A DNA stretch of 64,000 nucleotides. Source: Anthoceros angustus (Eukaryota > Streptophyta > Anthocerotopsida > Anthocerotales > Anthocerotaceae). How positions within the stretch are numbered: position 1 is the first letter of the stretch; the number at the start of each line of letters is the position of its first letter. The DNA lies in assembly GCA_010909165.1 (NCBI GenBank), contig MU008165.1:558001-622000 (forward strand), given 5' to 3'. The position numbers and the translations under genes were made by a program. The notes under the pieces are model-generated. The model was not told the DNA's origin and ran no database searches. It saw only the letters and a list, made by a program, of their open reading frames with translations. This document shows positions 20,601-33,590 of this stretch, piece by piece.

Positions 20601-21911
20601 GGAGCGATTGGCGATTTTGTTGACATACTCGTCAAGTCAAAACAACGTCGTGGCTTTGCCTATACATTTATGAGACGCCATGTCCTTGAAGAATTGAGAA
20701 ACTTTTGTGCTTCACCTAGGGGTTGTCCAGGAGTTGCATTGGCAGAAGGTTTCATCAACCCTTTTTGTGTAACTCGTTTGCAACCTTGCAAATTGAGACG
20801 GAACCAAGCATACCTTGAGACAGATTTGACAAAGTTTCTTCTAGATGAAGAGCAAACTTTGCAGTGTGGTGAAGGGTATTTTGTTACCAGAAACATATTG
20901 GATTTTGTACATTCTTGGCCTGCTATTGGCGATGAAGTAAGTGGCATTAGGGTATCTCATAGGGTGGAGGAATTTGTAGATGCGGGATACTTGGCACATA
21001 TAGTGCAAAGGAATAGTGAGTTTTATGAATGGCAAAGAGATTGTGTATTGAAGATGACAACGGATCTTGTGCCTGTGTCACATATGGTCACAAGCTCCAA
21101 GGCTGCAGCAAGTCAAAGTGTGTCAACAATTCCTATACGAAGTCACTCTGACCTCTCCATGGGAAATAGGAGAACTTTCTTGGACAATTTCATTATAATA
21201 TCGCAGAAGCTTGATATACAACATTCGCAGGTGATGGACAAACTAGACAGCAATCAAAAGGAGGTAGTAGAGTTGATTAGATCAGTTGAAGCTAAGATGA
21301 TGGAGTCGAAAAGGGAAACATTGAGGGCTTTGAAACGCACCATGGATGATATTATAGGGTATCATGGTTCCACCTTGCCTCGTCGTCCTTTCTTGTGTAG
21401 TGATTATGTATCCTTCCGAGAAAGGTTTATGGCTTCGATTCAGGTTGGCAAGGCAGTTCATTTGCATCTTATGTGTGAGGAGAGAGGTGGAAACCATATC
21501 GTACAAGGACAACCTGGTTATCCTTTGCTTGTACAGTCCCGTAACTACAAGTGGATTCGAAAGCTTTCTGTGATGAGTGCTAACTTGCTCGTGTCTCTAG
21601 CCAAGGCAGGCTTGCATGTAGCTGCTGGTTTGGGAAATGCTATACCAACTTGCAAACGGAGCCATGCCATGTGGGGATTGGTAGAAACATTGTCCAACCA
21701 CCAATTGCCTAACATGGTGGCCGTGAATGAAGAGGATATCAATGTGGATGCCTGGTTGGGACTCGAGGAGATTCTAAAATCCCTCCAGGGCCGTATGTGG
21801 GAGCTGTTCCGGCTCACACAAGTGAGATACGTACAAGGGAAGGAAACAGCATGGCTTTGCAATAAGTGCATAAGTAAGTGCAAGGCAGGAGGACTGCTTA
21901 TGCAGCGATGA
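17685..21911 (+). CDS. ROCO-family GTPase, LRR-Roc-COR, TORNADO1-like, 1345 aa
   Basis: Exons 17685-19062, 19150-20369 and 20472-21911 join in frame (introns 87 and 102 bp). Residues about 90-430 form ribonuclease-inhibitor-type leucine-rich repeats (LHKLDV, LRVLDLSYNN, LQGLQM). The Roc G domain follows: Walker A GSPRAGKS at 455-462, split by intron 1 between A459 and G460; WDLAGQ (G3) at 512-517; TYLD at 591-594, in the place of the THxD box of Roc domains. A COR region (about 690-1050) and a helical C-terminus complete it. Length and order match plant TORNADO1 (about 1380 aa, LRR-Roc-COR), which acts in cell-division patterning; function here is inferred. There is no kinase domain. The 5' 900 bp are GC-rich and the rest AT-rich, an abrupt change inside the LRR region. 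The start is the first ATG after an upstream stop-free leader. Confidence 0.85.
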
Positions 21912-24900
21912 TGTGAATGTGCAAGGTTTGTTATTGGTTTTTAGTGTTGGAGTTCTTTAGAAGTGTAGGTTTGTTTAAAAGCCAAGGTGTTGCTTGGTTG
22001 GTGAACACTTGAAACGTTGGTGAATGCTCCTAAGTTGATCACGGTTTCGCTTTTGAATAATGTAGCGTTCCATCACACTGAAAGGATCTGAAGCTTGTAT
22101 TCTGTTCAAATAAGCTTTGAGTATGTTCAAATATGCTTTGAGTCTGCTTAAAGATGAGCTGGTGGTCCAACCTGAAGATACTCTTATTATATTGTCACCA
22201 TATACTTGAAATTATGTTGCCAGTGGTGAGACTTTGTAGATGCAATAGAACTTGGAGCTACTTTTAAACCTTGGCTCACAAACTTGCAACCAAGAATCAC
22301 GAGCCGAGTGATCCAGCCGTGGGCAGAGACGTATAGACGATGCTTGTAAAAATTAAAAAACAGAACTATCACTACAAAGCAAGAGCTAGCATAAGCACAA
22401 CTTGAGCTGAAAGTTGTAACAAGTGCCACTAAACGAAGCCTATAAAAATTAAAAACATCACTATCACGACAAACCAAGAGCTAATATAAGCACAAGTTGA
22501 GTTAAAAGTTGTAGCCAAGTAACCAAAAGGATTGGAAGGAAGCACCCACATATTCCAGAAAACTTGTGTAACAACGATAGCCTGCAGGACCTACAATCCT
22601 ACGCTACTCTCCATGATCCCAAACTGATACAAGTTCTAGAGAAAGCTCACCTGACGGGACGTAGTTGGCCCCTTCAATACATGGAATCTAGTCATAGGCA
22701 AAACAGATGAGCCCAGATTAGGCGAAGAAAAACCAGGATCAATCAGCAGTGACTCACTTGGCAGTGGAAACTAAAGAGGACCAATTGAAATTGCACAGGA
22801 CAGCACCAATTGGATAAACTGACTGCCAAATGGATGTTTTTGATTTGTTTATACAGTGTAGTGTTTAGAACGGCTCACATTCCTACATCTTTGTAAGCTT
22901 CTTCTTGCTCCATTCATGGCATTGAAAGACAACAATAGGCTACTGTGTAGCAGGAAGGGCAGTAGGAGAGAGGGCAAATACTTGTTTGCGAAAGGCCTGC
23001 TGCTAATGTCCTCCCACCAGGCCTGCAAGTGCTTCTGGTACTTCACGCCCTCCACACTCACAGGCGACAGGCGGAGGAGCCAACAGGACGCTGTTGAGGT
23101 GTAGTATCACCAAATCCCAGCAGGTTGTGACAAAAGGACTGGCAGCCGCATGGCCATCCCGTTCACATTTTAGATCGACAACCCCATCTGGGTCCCCCCA
23201 ACCTGCATATCCCGCACCCACCAGCCGTAGCAGCACATCGTGCTATGCACCACACGACATCAATTTCCAACAGTCAACAGCAAACAACCATCGTGGAAGC
23301 AAAATAGCGAATTGCGGCACGCTTGCAAGCGCCACTTTACCAAGCGAGCCTGTGGAACCCTCAACCGAGATGGTCATCATTCCTAGCAAGCAATCCATGA
23401 GCGATGGCAGTAGGGAGCAGCAAAACTAGCAGTCGTCCAACCCGTTCGATCAAAAAGCGCGTACAAAAGAGGCCCTTGCCTTCAGCGGACTCCCAATATT
23501 CTAGTGCGATCCTACAGTACAGTCAAAAGCAGGTACATCCAACCGTGGTAGCAACGCGATATGCAAAACTAGGTCGACGTCCTAGTCACAAGCTTAAACG
23601 AGCATCCAGGTAGCACAGTAGGTCGTCATCCGCATGCCATCCCACGAAGCCATTCCCATGCAATCTTGTGCCCACCAGATCGCTTAGTGAAGCCAAACAG
23701 TCAGCATACCACCTATTTTCTGTCATTCCTTGCGACATGTATCAAACATAGACATCAGTCTCACAAATTGCAGTCAGATGCTTCACCCAAGCAGGGCCTT
23801 GAGTTAGTATCCCAACGGATGACGATTCCAGTAGTACATGCATCCAATACGAGGCATCCAGACAAAAATTGCAGCACGAACAACGACATATTCATAGCCA
23901 CGTCAACCTGCCGGAGCACGAAGTATCTTGTGTTGATCAAACCAGGTATCACGTCTGTTTAGAAAGGGGTTTCTCCTGAAACCCCTTTTTGCACACGGAC
24001 TTGGCCGGACCCCTTTTTGCACTTGAAAAAATCCGCACTATAATCAAGCTTTTTGATATTTCTCTGCAGACATGTTACCCGTCACCTTTTGAATAATTGT
24101 TTTGATACACATTATTTGAGATTGTAGATTGCAAGTCGTGGCAAAACCTAAAGTCCCATTCTCGTTCGGCTTTTTCAAGCTGGACACAAAATTCGGCGCA
24201 AACTTATGCGCGACTTACATCTAAGCTTCCAACATCGGCAATCATTGCGGTGTTGGACGATACAAAACATTTAGAGTTTTAGGGCTTGAACTGGTCCGTG
24301 CAAAACTTGTTTGCGCACCTACCTTTCATTCATACTAGTCAATCCTATGACTATACTCTCGCTCCGAGAATTTTACAGGACTTTGTTCCTTAGACATTGG
24401 GACAATAATATCTTCTTTGGCCTGATGCTCTTGATCCACATCTAGTGCGAGAATGAGAGTGGCATGGTCTGCACTTAGAGCTGGGCCCACGCCAAACGTC
24501 TCAAGATTCAAAAGATGCAAAAGGTTCTCACTACTAGTTCAAAGTTTTAACTACTAAAAAAAAAATGAGGGTTAAGTAAAGATAAGAACATATCCACACT
24601 AGGGTGCTGCACAAAAAAAGTTGAAAACGTCGAAAGGAACCCTTTAAAACAACAAAAATATCAAAAAAATACAAAAAAATGCAAAAATTTGTCAAAATTT
24701 TAGAGCAAATCTTGCGCACTTGCCTCAAAAACTGGACTTTTGTAATTTTTAAGGGTTTTAAGGGTTTTAAGACTTTTTCTATTTTTTCTTTGGATGAACC
24801 GTCTGAATGCACTAGGAGGCATGAACCATTTGGGTTCATGCTCCTGTGCCCTTCTTGACCTTGGGTGCGTGCACTTGTGTGCACACTTGCGCCTCCTTGC

Positions 24901-26630
24901 CCCAGTGCGCGCTGCTGCACACGGGCATCCTGCAGTGCGGCGCGCACAAGTGTGTGCACCGGGCCCCCTGCCCACAGTGCGCGCACCCGCCCCTCCTTGC
25001 CTCTGTGCACACTTGCGCCTCCTTGCCCCAGTGCGCGCACCCGCCCCTTGCCTCGGTGCATGCACTTGTTCACCCATGGGCCCCCGCATGTTTGATGATA
25101 ACCCGGTACTAGGTCACCGAAAGAGACTAAACACCGAAAGAATAAAAGGGATAGGGTGTTCTTCATCGCATTAGGGCATAGGATAGGTATATAAGAGTGG
25201 TCTAGGTGAACCTCCGATGTCTCCTACTTGTTATTTTGTGGAGTTCGGCACATCCTCGACCGCCAAAGGACATGCTTCCCCATTAGAAGATCATTTTCGC
25301 GTTCTTTTTGCAGTGCATGCACAAGTTTGCACATAAGCGTTGTTTAGGCGCACACTTATGCGCGCCTAGGCCCTCTGGTATACAAAACATACAAAAACCA
25401 CACAAAATGCGTAAACTACGGACATGACAAAATTATGGAACAATGAGGTCATCGCCCTTCATCACACCGACTAAATCGCCATGAACACGAGTATAAGGCG
25501 CCAGCGTGTAAATGACTCGACAGAAGTGGTGCGGGAGAATGCCGGCGATGGATGAACACCTACAAAAACCAACAAAAACCAAACCAACTTCGTGAAATAG
25601 GGTTGGGATTTTCCAAAACCCTTTTGACAGAGAAACCCTTTCTAAACAGACGCAAGTAATCGTCACCGTGAAGTAACAAACATGTGTTGAGTGTGGACAA
25701 CGCAAGGGAGTGGAAGAGGCGGGTGGCGAGAGGGAGGCAGTGGAGGCATGCAGCGGCCACAGTCGATCACGAGGGCAAAAATGCCGGACATGAGGCAGTT
25801 GTCTAGGGGGAGAGAGAAGGAGGGAGGAATGGGGGGGAACATCCAGGTGCGCTGAAAAAGGGCTAGGGGACGTTGACAGTTCATGGCCGTTGGGGGGACA
25901 TTTGATGGCGTGACGCAGAGGAGAACATGGAGGCAGAAAAGGACGCAGTCGATGAAATTCAAGATTTTGGGAGGCCCTGGATAGAGAAAAATAGGCTGTT
26001 GTGCTAGAAATTTGGGGCATAAAGATGCGTCGACATTTGCACAAATGGTAAATACAAAGTACCATATCATAAACATGTACAGATCAACATACGTACGTAA
26101 CTCGTATGGCATACATATTTATTACATACAAAATATAATATGAACATATATCATTGAAAATATTATACCGTATATATCACCGTAAATGATACACGTATAG
26201 TACAAAGAACGTATTGATATGGGAATTTATGTGTGATGGTATTGATGGGCGTATTAGTAGTAACGACTATGTAAAACTTGTATTCCATAGGACAAAAGTA
26301 AAAAAAGAATGGTAGATGGAGAGGAGGTTCGGAACCAAGCCTAAAAAAGTGTTCCAAGACTTTTCTTGTAACACTTTATATGTTGCAATCTTGTTGCAAT
26401 CTTGAGAGAGGGCAAAAGCACCTCTCACTTCATCTCAACATAATTGCAACATCCTTGCAACATGATTGCAACAAAAGCACTGGTCTAGTTTCCAAGTCAA
26501 AGTGTAACAAGGGGCCCAAAAAGTGTTACATAGCCCCAAAATTACAACATGAGTGTTACATCCAGGGGTCTAAATCTTAACATAAAGTGTAACATAAGCA
26601 GGCATTTCTAGTAGGGATGCCTTGAGTCGC
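21912..26630. other. Gene-poor region with local repeats
   Basis: No gene is recognised across 4.7 kb. Visible structure: a two-copy roughly 97-bp direct repeat at about 22339-22525 (both with AAGTTGTA near the end), an AT-rich stretch at 24540-24790, a GC-rich minisatellite at 24850-25075, and TTGCAACAT/GTGTAACA motifs at 26365-26600. The 23.0-23.9 kb part has open frames on both strands without family signatures. Confidence 0.45.
24850..25075 (+). repeat. GC-rich minisatellite, CTTGCGCCTCCTTGCCCCAG units
   Basis: Units built from GTGCACACTTGCGCC, TCCTTGCCCCAGTGCGCGC and CACCCGCCCC recur with variable spacing. Open frames occur in all phases, as expected of Cys/Ala-coding repeats, so I do not call a gene. 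Confidence 0.65.
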
Positions 26631-26639
26631 AAGCAAAGT

Positions 26640-27800
26640 TTACATTTAATAACTTGTTTTACGTTGAAGAGACCTAAGCTACAACACAAATGGTGATTGA
26701 GCCAAGGGACACTCACACACAGATCAAGGAAGCTTATCTGCGAGATCCATTAATATAGTATTGGATCAATGAAGTAGAGCAACTGGGATTTAAGTTTAAG
26801 CTTATGGATGGCTTGTTGATGTTTAAGCAAAATAGGATTGTGATTCCTGATTCTCAAGAGTTGAGAAGGAAGTTGCTTGCAGAATATCATGATGCGCCAA
26901 GTGCAGGTCATCGAGAGATTGACCCAACTTATAAGAAGTTGAGAAAGCTATTTTACTGGCCTGGAATGTACAAGCATACTGTTGAGTATGTGGAGTCTTG
27001 TATAGACTGCCAGTAGGAGGTGCCAGTAAGCACACTTCATCCCTATGAAAAAGCGAGTGAAAGCTTCTGAAGTTGCTTAGATGTTCAAGAATCATGTACA
27101 TGTGTTACATGGACAACCTATGCAAATTGTGAGTGACAGAGCTCCCAGATTTACTGCAGAGTTTTGACAACAACTTATGAAGAGCTTAGGAGTGCAATTA
27201 TATATGAGCACCGCGTACCACCTTGATACAGATGGATCAACAAAGAGGGTGAACAAATCCAAAAAGAATACTTACGACACTATGTAGATATGGACCAGTG
27301 AGATTGGAGTAATCATCTTGAGGATGCAGAGTTTTGTTATTGTTACAATAACACTGTACATAGCTCCGTAGGCTACACACCTTTTCATATGACAGGTAAC
27401 GAAGCAATGGATGTAGTTTCCATGTTGAATGCTGGCGTGTTTGAGACAACAACAAGAGAACCACGTGAATTCATTGAGCTGTTAAGGGCCAGACATGAAG
27501 TTGCTAAGAGGATATTAGCCAAGGCTCATGACAGGTAAAAGAAGTTTGCTGACAGGCACATGAAAGAGGTAGAGTTTCAAGTAGGTGACAAGGTGAGGGT
27601 GAAATTGAAGAATTTCCCACTGCCACAATGGTTGACCTCAAAGTTAAGGCCCAAGTTTGGAGGATCTATCTTTCGTAGTTCTGAAGCGCATTGAAGGTGT
27701 GGCTTACAATCTATAGCTGTCTGAACGGATCTTCTTTCATAATGTGTTTCATGTCTCTTTGCTGAAACCACTTGTGATTTGAAAGAGAATGAGGATATGA
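26640..27800 (+). pseudogene. Decayed Ty3/gypsy retrotransposon pol (integrase end)
   Basis: The plus strand encodes a degenerate integrase. It has the HHCC zinc-binding region (YHDAPSAGH, FYWPGM, CIDCQ), core fragments VSDRAPRFTAEF and MSTAYHLDTDGST around the second Asp, and a C-terminal piece reading RIFFHNVFHVSLLKP, typical just before the 3' end of gypsy pol. Stops (for example TAG after CIDCQ at about 27014) and frameshifts interrupt it. Gag, protease and reverse transcriptase are absent from the window. A matching 3' LTR-like sequence follows. Confidence 0.8.
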
Positions 27801-28019
27801 ACAAGAATGATTATGTCATCCTAGTTCAACACAATCATGGTCTGCGGGAAATTGTTGAGCTCCGTGGTAATGTACCAGTGAGAGTATCTAATAAGGCTTC
27901 GTGGTTATACAGATCCTGTTTCGGTTTCACTTGAAGATGTGCAACAAGGATCATGGATGATCTCACGTTACACTGGAGGTCATTGAGGACAATGACATCT
28001 TCCCAATGGAGGAGAGAGT

Positions 28020-28990
28020 AGCGACACTGGTGAAACAAGGTAGGAAGGTGAAAAGTTAAAAGAAGTAAAAAGCTAAGTTAGTAGTTGCCCTGTTAAGAAG
28101 ATGTATGTGTTGCATACTTCATGCAATCTCCTGTTAGAGAGGAATTGCTACAGCCACAAATGAAGAGCTGCCTAGAGAGGACTCTTAGTGATCAGTGGTA
28201 TGTAAGAACCCCTAGATTTAACAGCTGCCTAGTTGAGGTAGGCTGCGGGATATATAAGGACTAGAGCAAGGGCTTTGAGGAGGGGCCTCTAGTGTACTAG
28301 TTATCGTGCCCACGGTAAATGCTGGGTAGCCAAGTGCGGAGCGGATAACTGCTGCTGGGATCTGATGGGCCATCAGGCTCCATGACCTTCGCTTCGCTCA
28401 AGCCTTTTTAACATCATCTCATTCGGCGATGGATGAAGCAGCATCCGGAGTGCCAAATGGCAAGACCTGAAGGGGACACTCACTCTTTGAGAGAGCAGGC
28501 AAGTGTGCGCTACAAGCCTTATGTTGAGAGAGCCGTGGAGTGCTAGCTAGTGAGCTTGTCGTGGAGGCAAGGGCAGTGAGCTTGTCGTGGAGGCAAGGGC
28601 AGTGAGCTTGTCGTGGAGTCAAGGGCAATGAGCTTGTCGTGGAGTCAAGGGCAGTGAGCTTGTCGTGGAGTCAAGGGTAGTAGCCAGTTGGGTGTAGATA
28701 GCCAGATTCCATCGTTGTATTCTTTCAAAAAAGAGCAGCACCTCGAGGAGGTGGCTTGTGAGTCGTCAGTGGACGGTAGGCTACTTGGAGCCTAGTGCTG
28801 TGTCGTGAGGTTGAGAGCGCTGAGAATCGTGCAGGTCTCTTGTGGAGTGAATTGGCAAGGTCCTAGACCGCTAGGAAGCCAGCACTTGTCACTTCCTTGC
28901 TGCGCAGTGAGAGGTGTTACTTTGCTGCGGGTGCAGTGAGGGGTGTTACTTTGCTTCGGGTGCAGTTAGGGGTGTTATTTTGCTAAGGGT
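28020..28990 (+). mobile_element. 3' LTR region of the gypsy element
   Basis: It follows the pol remnant in the expected order: a purine-rich tract (AAGTTAAAAGAAGTAAAAAG), then TGTTAAGAAGATG as the probable LTR start at about 28099. There is a TATA-like GGGATATATAAGG at about 28247 and sequence shared with 32846-33590. About 260 bp (28290-28550) is not shared with the second copy. The exact 3' boundary is unclear because a GTGTTACTTTGCT unit is repeated about three times near 28915-28985. Confidence 0.6.
28552..28690 (+). repeat. 26-27 bp tandem repeat inside the LTR (five copies)
   Basis: AGTGAGCTTGTCGTGGAG followed by KCAAGGGC is repeated about five times. The related LTR at 33321 has a single diverged unit, so this array expanded after the copies separated. 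Confidence 0.8.
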
Positions 28991-29459
28991 GCCGAACCAC
29001 ATCCAAACTAGAAGTGCAATAAGCTGCACACAATTGTAACAAAAAGGCTTCAAAAATGCTATGACAAAAAAAAAGGCCTAAAAAATGTTATAAACTAAGT
29101 GACATAGGACCCCATATTCAAATCTACCTTGCCTACCTGCTATGGAAAGCATACGCACAGGTCTTTTCGGGAAAGGGCGAGACCATCATTTATTTCAATT
29201 CAATTGTAGCACACGCAGAAAATTAGGACAAGTTCCCAAAAACCCACATCCTTCAGCCTATGCATTTCAAAATCCATCGTTCATTCTCTAAAAAAAATCC
29301 ATCGTTCAGCCTTCCATAAGCACCACTATGCAACCCCAGCAGAATGCCAACAATGGCAGACTCCCTGCCTCCCGCCCTCGAGCAAGTGTATGTTCAAGAT
29401 ACCGACGTTGTTGGGCTTGTAAGGGAGCGAGACAAGGCCCACTAACCTCGCATTACGAA

Positions 29460-31654
29460 CATCGCCGGGTTAACGAGTGTTTGCCGGCATGAGGAGTCGG
29501 GGGAGGTCCCGTGATGAGCTGGCTGTCTAAGCCAGCTTGGCTTGATGAGCAGCTCGTTTTTTCGGATATGCAGATGGCTCATGGTGGGCCTCTCCTTCCA
29601 AGTCGTGGTCTCTGAATAAGCCTGAACCTGGCAGGCTTGAAGGATCGGGAATGGGCGTCGTAACGGCTGGAACGGTGAGCATGTGATGTCAGCAGGGGAA
29701 GCTTTCTGAGGCTGTTGGAGCCCTGGAATCTCTGTCGGACACAGGGTCTGCCATTTCTCAGACTCGGTTTCCACTGTGCTAAAACGGGGAACCATATCTT
29801 GCGCATTTCTGCATGTGGAGGTAGGCTAGAGGAAGCCAGGGATGTGCTCACCAGGAAACCAAATGCCTTCATGTGATTTTCCCATTTTATCCGCATACGT
29901 TACGCATGGGAAGCAGAAAACTGCTCTGTGATGTCTTGCAGAGTGACATTCCTCCCGACTTGTTTGTTGGGAACTGCCTGGTGGACATGTATGCAAAATG
30001 TGGCGCTGATTTGTATGAACGAATGGAGCAGGAGGGCCTGGTTGTGGCTGACCACGTTACTTTTGATTACCTTCTGAAGGCTTGTGCAAGTGCTGGTTCC
30101 TTACAGCAGGGTAGGCGTCTGCACTCACAGATTGTGGGCCGAGGACAGCTAGATTTCACATTGGTGGGCAACAGCCTGGTGGACATTTATGCAAAATGTA
30201 GCGACCTGCGATCTGCACGAGAGGTTTTTGAAAGCTTGGCCACAAAGGATGTGGTGACATGGAATGCACTGTTATCTGGGTATGCCCAGCAAGGGTTTGG
30301 CCAAGAGGCACTTGTTCTGTATGGAGAAATGGAGCAAGAGGGAATCACTTTGGCTGACCATGTTACTTTTGCTTGCTTTCTGAAGGCCCATGCAAGCTCT
30401 GGTGCCTTTCAGAAGGGCAGGCAGCTGCATTCTCAGATCGTGGAAAGACAACTGCTGGATAACATTCTGGTGGGTAACTGCATGGTGGACATGCATGCAA
30501 AATGTGGTGAAGCGAAAGATGCACACCAGCTTTTTGACAGCTTGGCCAAAATGAATGTGGTGACATGGAATGCCCTGATGGCTGGGTATGCACAGCTTGG
30601 CCAATAGGCGTTTGTGCCTTAAAGAAGGGTAGGCAACTGCATTCAGAGATTGTGGAAGCAGGACTGCTGGATACCGTAATGTTAGGCAACTGCCTGGTGA
30701 ACATATATGCAAAACGTGGCAAACTGGAAGGTGCGCGCCAGGTTTTGACAGCTTGGCCACAAAAAATGTGGTGACGTGGACAACCCTGATAGCTGCCTAT
30801 GGTGATTGTGATGAAGGTCACAAGGTGCTACCTTGTTTGAGGAGATGTTAGTTGCTGGTTTTCAGCCTAATGATGTATCTTTTACTTGCCTTTTGGTAGC
30901 ATGCAGGCATGAGGGACTGGTGGATGAGAGTCGTCAGCTCTTTACCATCTCTGAACATCATGGCATCAAACCTACTGCTAAGCATTACAATTGCATGACT
31001 GATCTTCTTGGGCGTGCAGGCCGTTTAGATGAGGCAGAGACGGCGCTCTTATCATGCGAGAGCCAGAGCAATGTTGTGGGTTTGACGTCAAAAGTCATTG
31101 AGATATAGTAGAGAGGGCGATCCGGTGTTTTGCAAGCCTTGTTAGGCTGGACCCTCAATGGGCTCCTGCTCATGTGGTCTTGGTCAATGCCTACGCAGAC
31201 GCAGGTATGTGTCCGGACCGACGCTGACAGGATGAGAATGGTAGCAGGAGCTAGCAAGAAACCTGGAGTGGCGAGCATTGAGGTGAAGAACCAGCTACAT
31301 ACATTTGCGGTCGAAGAAAGAAGAGAGGATATTACTCTTAGGGTTGCGAGCACGAATGCACGTCGGAAGCAGGAAGGAGGCCACGTACCTCACACAAAGT
31401 TGGTGTTGAAGTCACTGTCAGAGAAGGAAAAGGACGATGCGCTATGTGAACATGCTGAGAAGCTAGCTCTGGCGTATGGTCGCTCGAACACGCCGGGTGG
31501 GAGATCTCTGGTAGTATCGAAGACTTCACGCATGTGCAGTGACTGCCACAGTTCAACGGAGATCATGTCAAGGCTGGAACAGAGAGACATTGTTGTGAGT
31601 GATGGGTACCGTGTGCATCGAAAAGGTTGTTGCCGTTGTAATGTTCGACCGTGA
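29460..31654 (+). pseudogene. PPR-DYW:KP pseudogene 1 (with decayed PDF leader)
   Basis: Plus-strand homologue of the 45.3-50.2 kb gene. The 5' part (29540-29650) reads PAWLDEQLVFSDMQMAHGG, the family leader, and then breaks into stops. The PPR array is open at 29873-30607 (FVGNCLVDMYAKCG, VVTWNALLSGYAQQGFGQEAL), then hits TAG and changes frame at about 30640 and 30740. The E region (HYNCMTDLLGRAGRLDEAE) precedes a deletion. The C-terminal domain is a KP-type DYW: KKPGVASIEV, EHAEKLALAYG, MCSDCHSSTEIMSRLEQRDIV, ending CCRCNVRP. HAE and CSDCH zinc residues remain, but the ending is altered from CKGRP. At least four frame breaks make it a pseudogene. Confidence 0.85.
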
Positions 31655-32845
31655 GAAATTTTTCCTTTCTGATTTGTCGCTTTATTAATCTAACAATGTT
31701 GTTACACCGGGCAGGGTCAGCAGCCCGAAATTTAGCAGTCGCGGATTTCAGAGTCTCAAGTAATCGGCATGCGCCTACACCACAGCATCTCGCCAAAACT
31801 TAAGAGACTCCTCCAGTGATGAGAAGACTGCGAGCTGAACGTGAGAATGATTAAGAACTCGGTAGTTCTCAACTGTGTAAAATCGCCTACAGTGTTTTCC
31901 CTTGCCACGGTGCCGACTGCAGTCCATCTCGTCGATGTCTCGTTTGCCTTCCGCGTGAGGCTGCCGGTGTCTGGCTTCCTAGGTTGTTGCTTTACTTCAG
32001 GTTGTCCATTTTCCAGCCACTGGATGTGGATGCGGTGTCCAATCCGTATTAACTGTACGTTGGAGCTGAACCGAAGAGATTGACCAACGAAGATGCCAGA
32101 GATGGAGAAGGGGAGTAAACAGGTTGAGAGAGGAGTTGCTGTTTCTCCACAATCCAGCTTCGAGGAAGATGGTGAGTCGGGACATGCGACTTGGATTAGG
32201 GTGGAGAAAGCTTGGGAGACCACTTGCAGTCGTCGTGTGCACCTCCATTCTGATCGGACTTGCACAGAAACCGCTCCGTCTGCCGGCCCAGCCCCATGCT
32301 TGTACAGTCCATCCCTAATCATCCCGATTCAGGCTTCCAGCATGAGAGCAAGCAGTACGTCTTACACTGGGAATCAGCTGCTGTATGGACAGCAAGACGC
32401 CCGCAACGTAGTCCTATCGGACGCAGGCGGATACACGAGGACCGCGCCCCTAGGAAAACCAGAACCTGCCTGTCCAGATGTCGCCTTCCCAGCGGAAGGA
32501 GCAGACGCAGCGATTCAGAACAGATTCAACAGTGTGACCGGTAGCTTGACATCGAGAGCCTGACGGGTGCGTGCTATTGGAGTGACGAGCATGTCGGCTC
32601 TCGGTTCTTCGAAGCTATCAAGACCTACTCGACTGGCGACTTCCTGCTTTTCTTGGGAGTTTACAGAACGACAGGTATTTTATATTCCACTTAATCTGGG
32701 GCCGGAAGCATCCTTTAGGGTTACGGGAACGAACAGCTAGAAGCATATCAACTAAAATCTGAATAATTTTACAACAAAGGCTTTGAAGGACTTTTGGTAG
32801 TATTAAGATTTTTGATACCATGCTGGGAACTCATATGACTAACGG
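31655..32845. other. Region without a recognised gene; weak coding-like fragments
   Basis: A plus-strand frame at 32093-32563 (156 codons) has no family motif. In other frames, a piece at about 32335-32400 (ESKQYVLHWESAAVW) and another at about 32548-32690 (LTGACYWSDEHVGSRFFEA) look protein-like. They are separated by stops, so they may be remains of an exon pair. I cannot name them. Confidence 0.3.
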
Positions 32846-33590
32846 CACTGGTGAAATAAGGTAGAGAAGTGAAAAGTTGAAAAAAAGTAAAAAGTTAAGT
32901 TAGTAGCTGTCCTGTTAAGAAGATGCATGTGTTGCATGCTTCATGCAATCTCTTGTTAGAGAGGAATTGCTACAGCCACAAATGAAGAGCTGCCTAGAGA
33001 GGACTCTTAGTGATCAGTGGTCTGTAAGAATCCCTAGATTTAATAGCTGCCTAGTTAAGGTCAGGCTGCGGGGTATATAAGGGCTAGAGCAAGGGCTTTG
33101 AGGAACAAGTTACAAGTTACTCATTCTTTGAGAGAGCAGGCAAGTGTGCGCTGCAAGCCTTGTGTTGAGAGAGAGCTGTGGAGAGCTAGCTAGTGAGCTG
33201 CGGGATATATAAGGGCTAGAGCAAGGACTTTGAGGAACAAGTTACAAGTTACTCATTCTTTGAGAGAGCAGCAAGTGTCTTGTGCAAGCCTGTTGAGAGA
33301 GAGAGCATGGAGAGCTAGCTAGTGAGCTTGTCATGGAATCAAGGGCGTGAGCTGGGCGTAGATAGCCAGATTCCATCGTTGTATTCTTGCAATAAAGAGC
33401 AGCACCTCGAGGAGGTGGCCTGCGAGTCGTCAGTGGACGGTGGGCTACTTGGAGTCTAGTGTTGTGTTGTGAGGTTGAGAGCGTTGAGAATCGTGCAAGT
33501 CTCTTGTGGAGTGAATTGGCGAGGTCCTAGACCGTTGGGAAGCCAGCACTTGTCGCTTCCTTACTAGCTGCGTAGTGAGGCGTGTTACTA
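32846..33590 (+). mobile_element. Second gypsy 3'-end/LTR fragment
   Basis: Homologous to 28020-28990, beginning just before the purine tract (GGCACTGGTGAAAT) and so including a little internal sequence: a truncated 3' end rather than a clean solo LTR. The TATA-like segment and following leader (GGGCTAGAGCAAGG, TTTGAGGAACAAGTTACAAG) are duplicated in tandem at about 33070-33140 and 33197-33265. Confidence 0.6.

Noticed and set aside
24794-25174. Cys-rich open frames of up to 126 codons
   Set aside because: Created by the GC-rich minisatellite; the repeats are open in several phases and no secretory signal or cysteine family pattern is present.
26595-26620. Possible second CACTA terminus (ATTTCTAGTAGGG)
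   Set aside because: Two mismatches to the expected end and 15 kb of unrelated genes from the 11.6-kb terminus; no matching target duplication seen.
32093-32563. 156-codon plus frame
   Set aside because: No domain, biased composition, and protein-like pieces nearby are in different frames.
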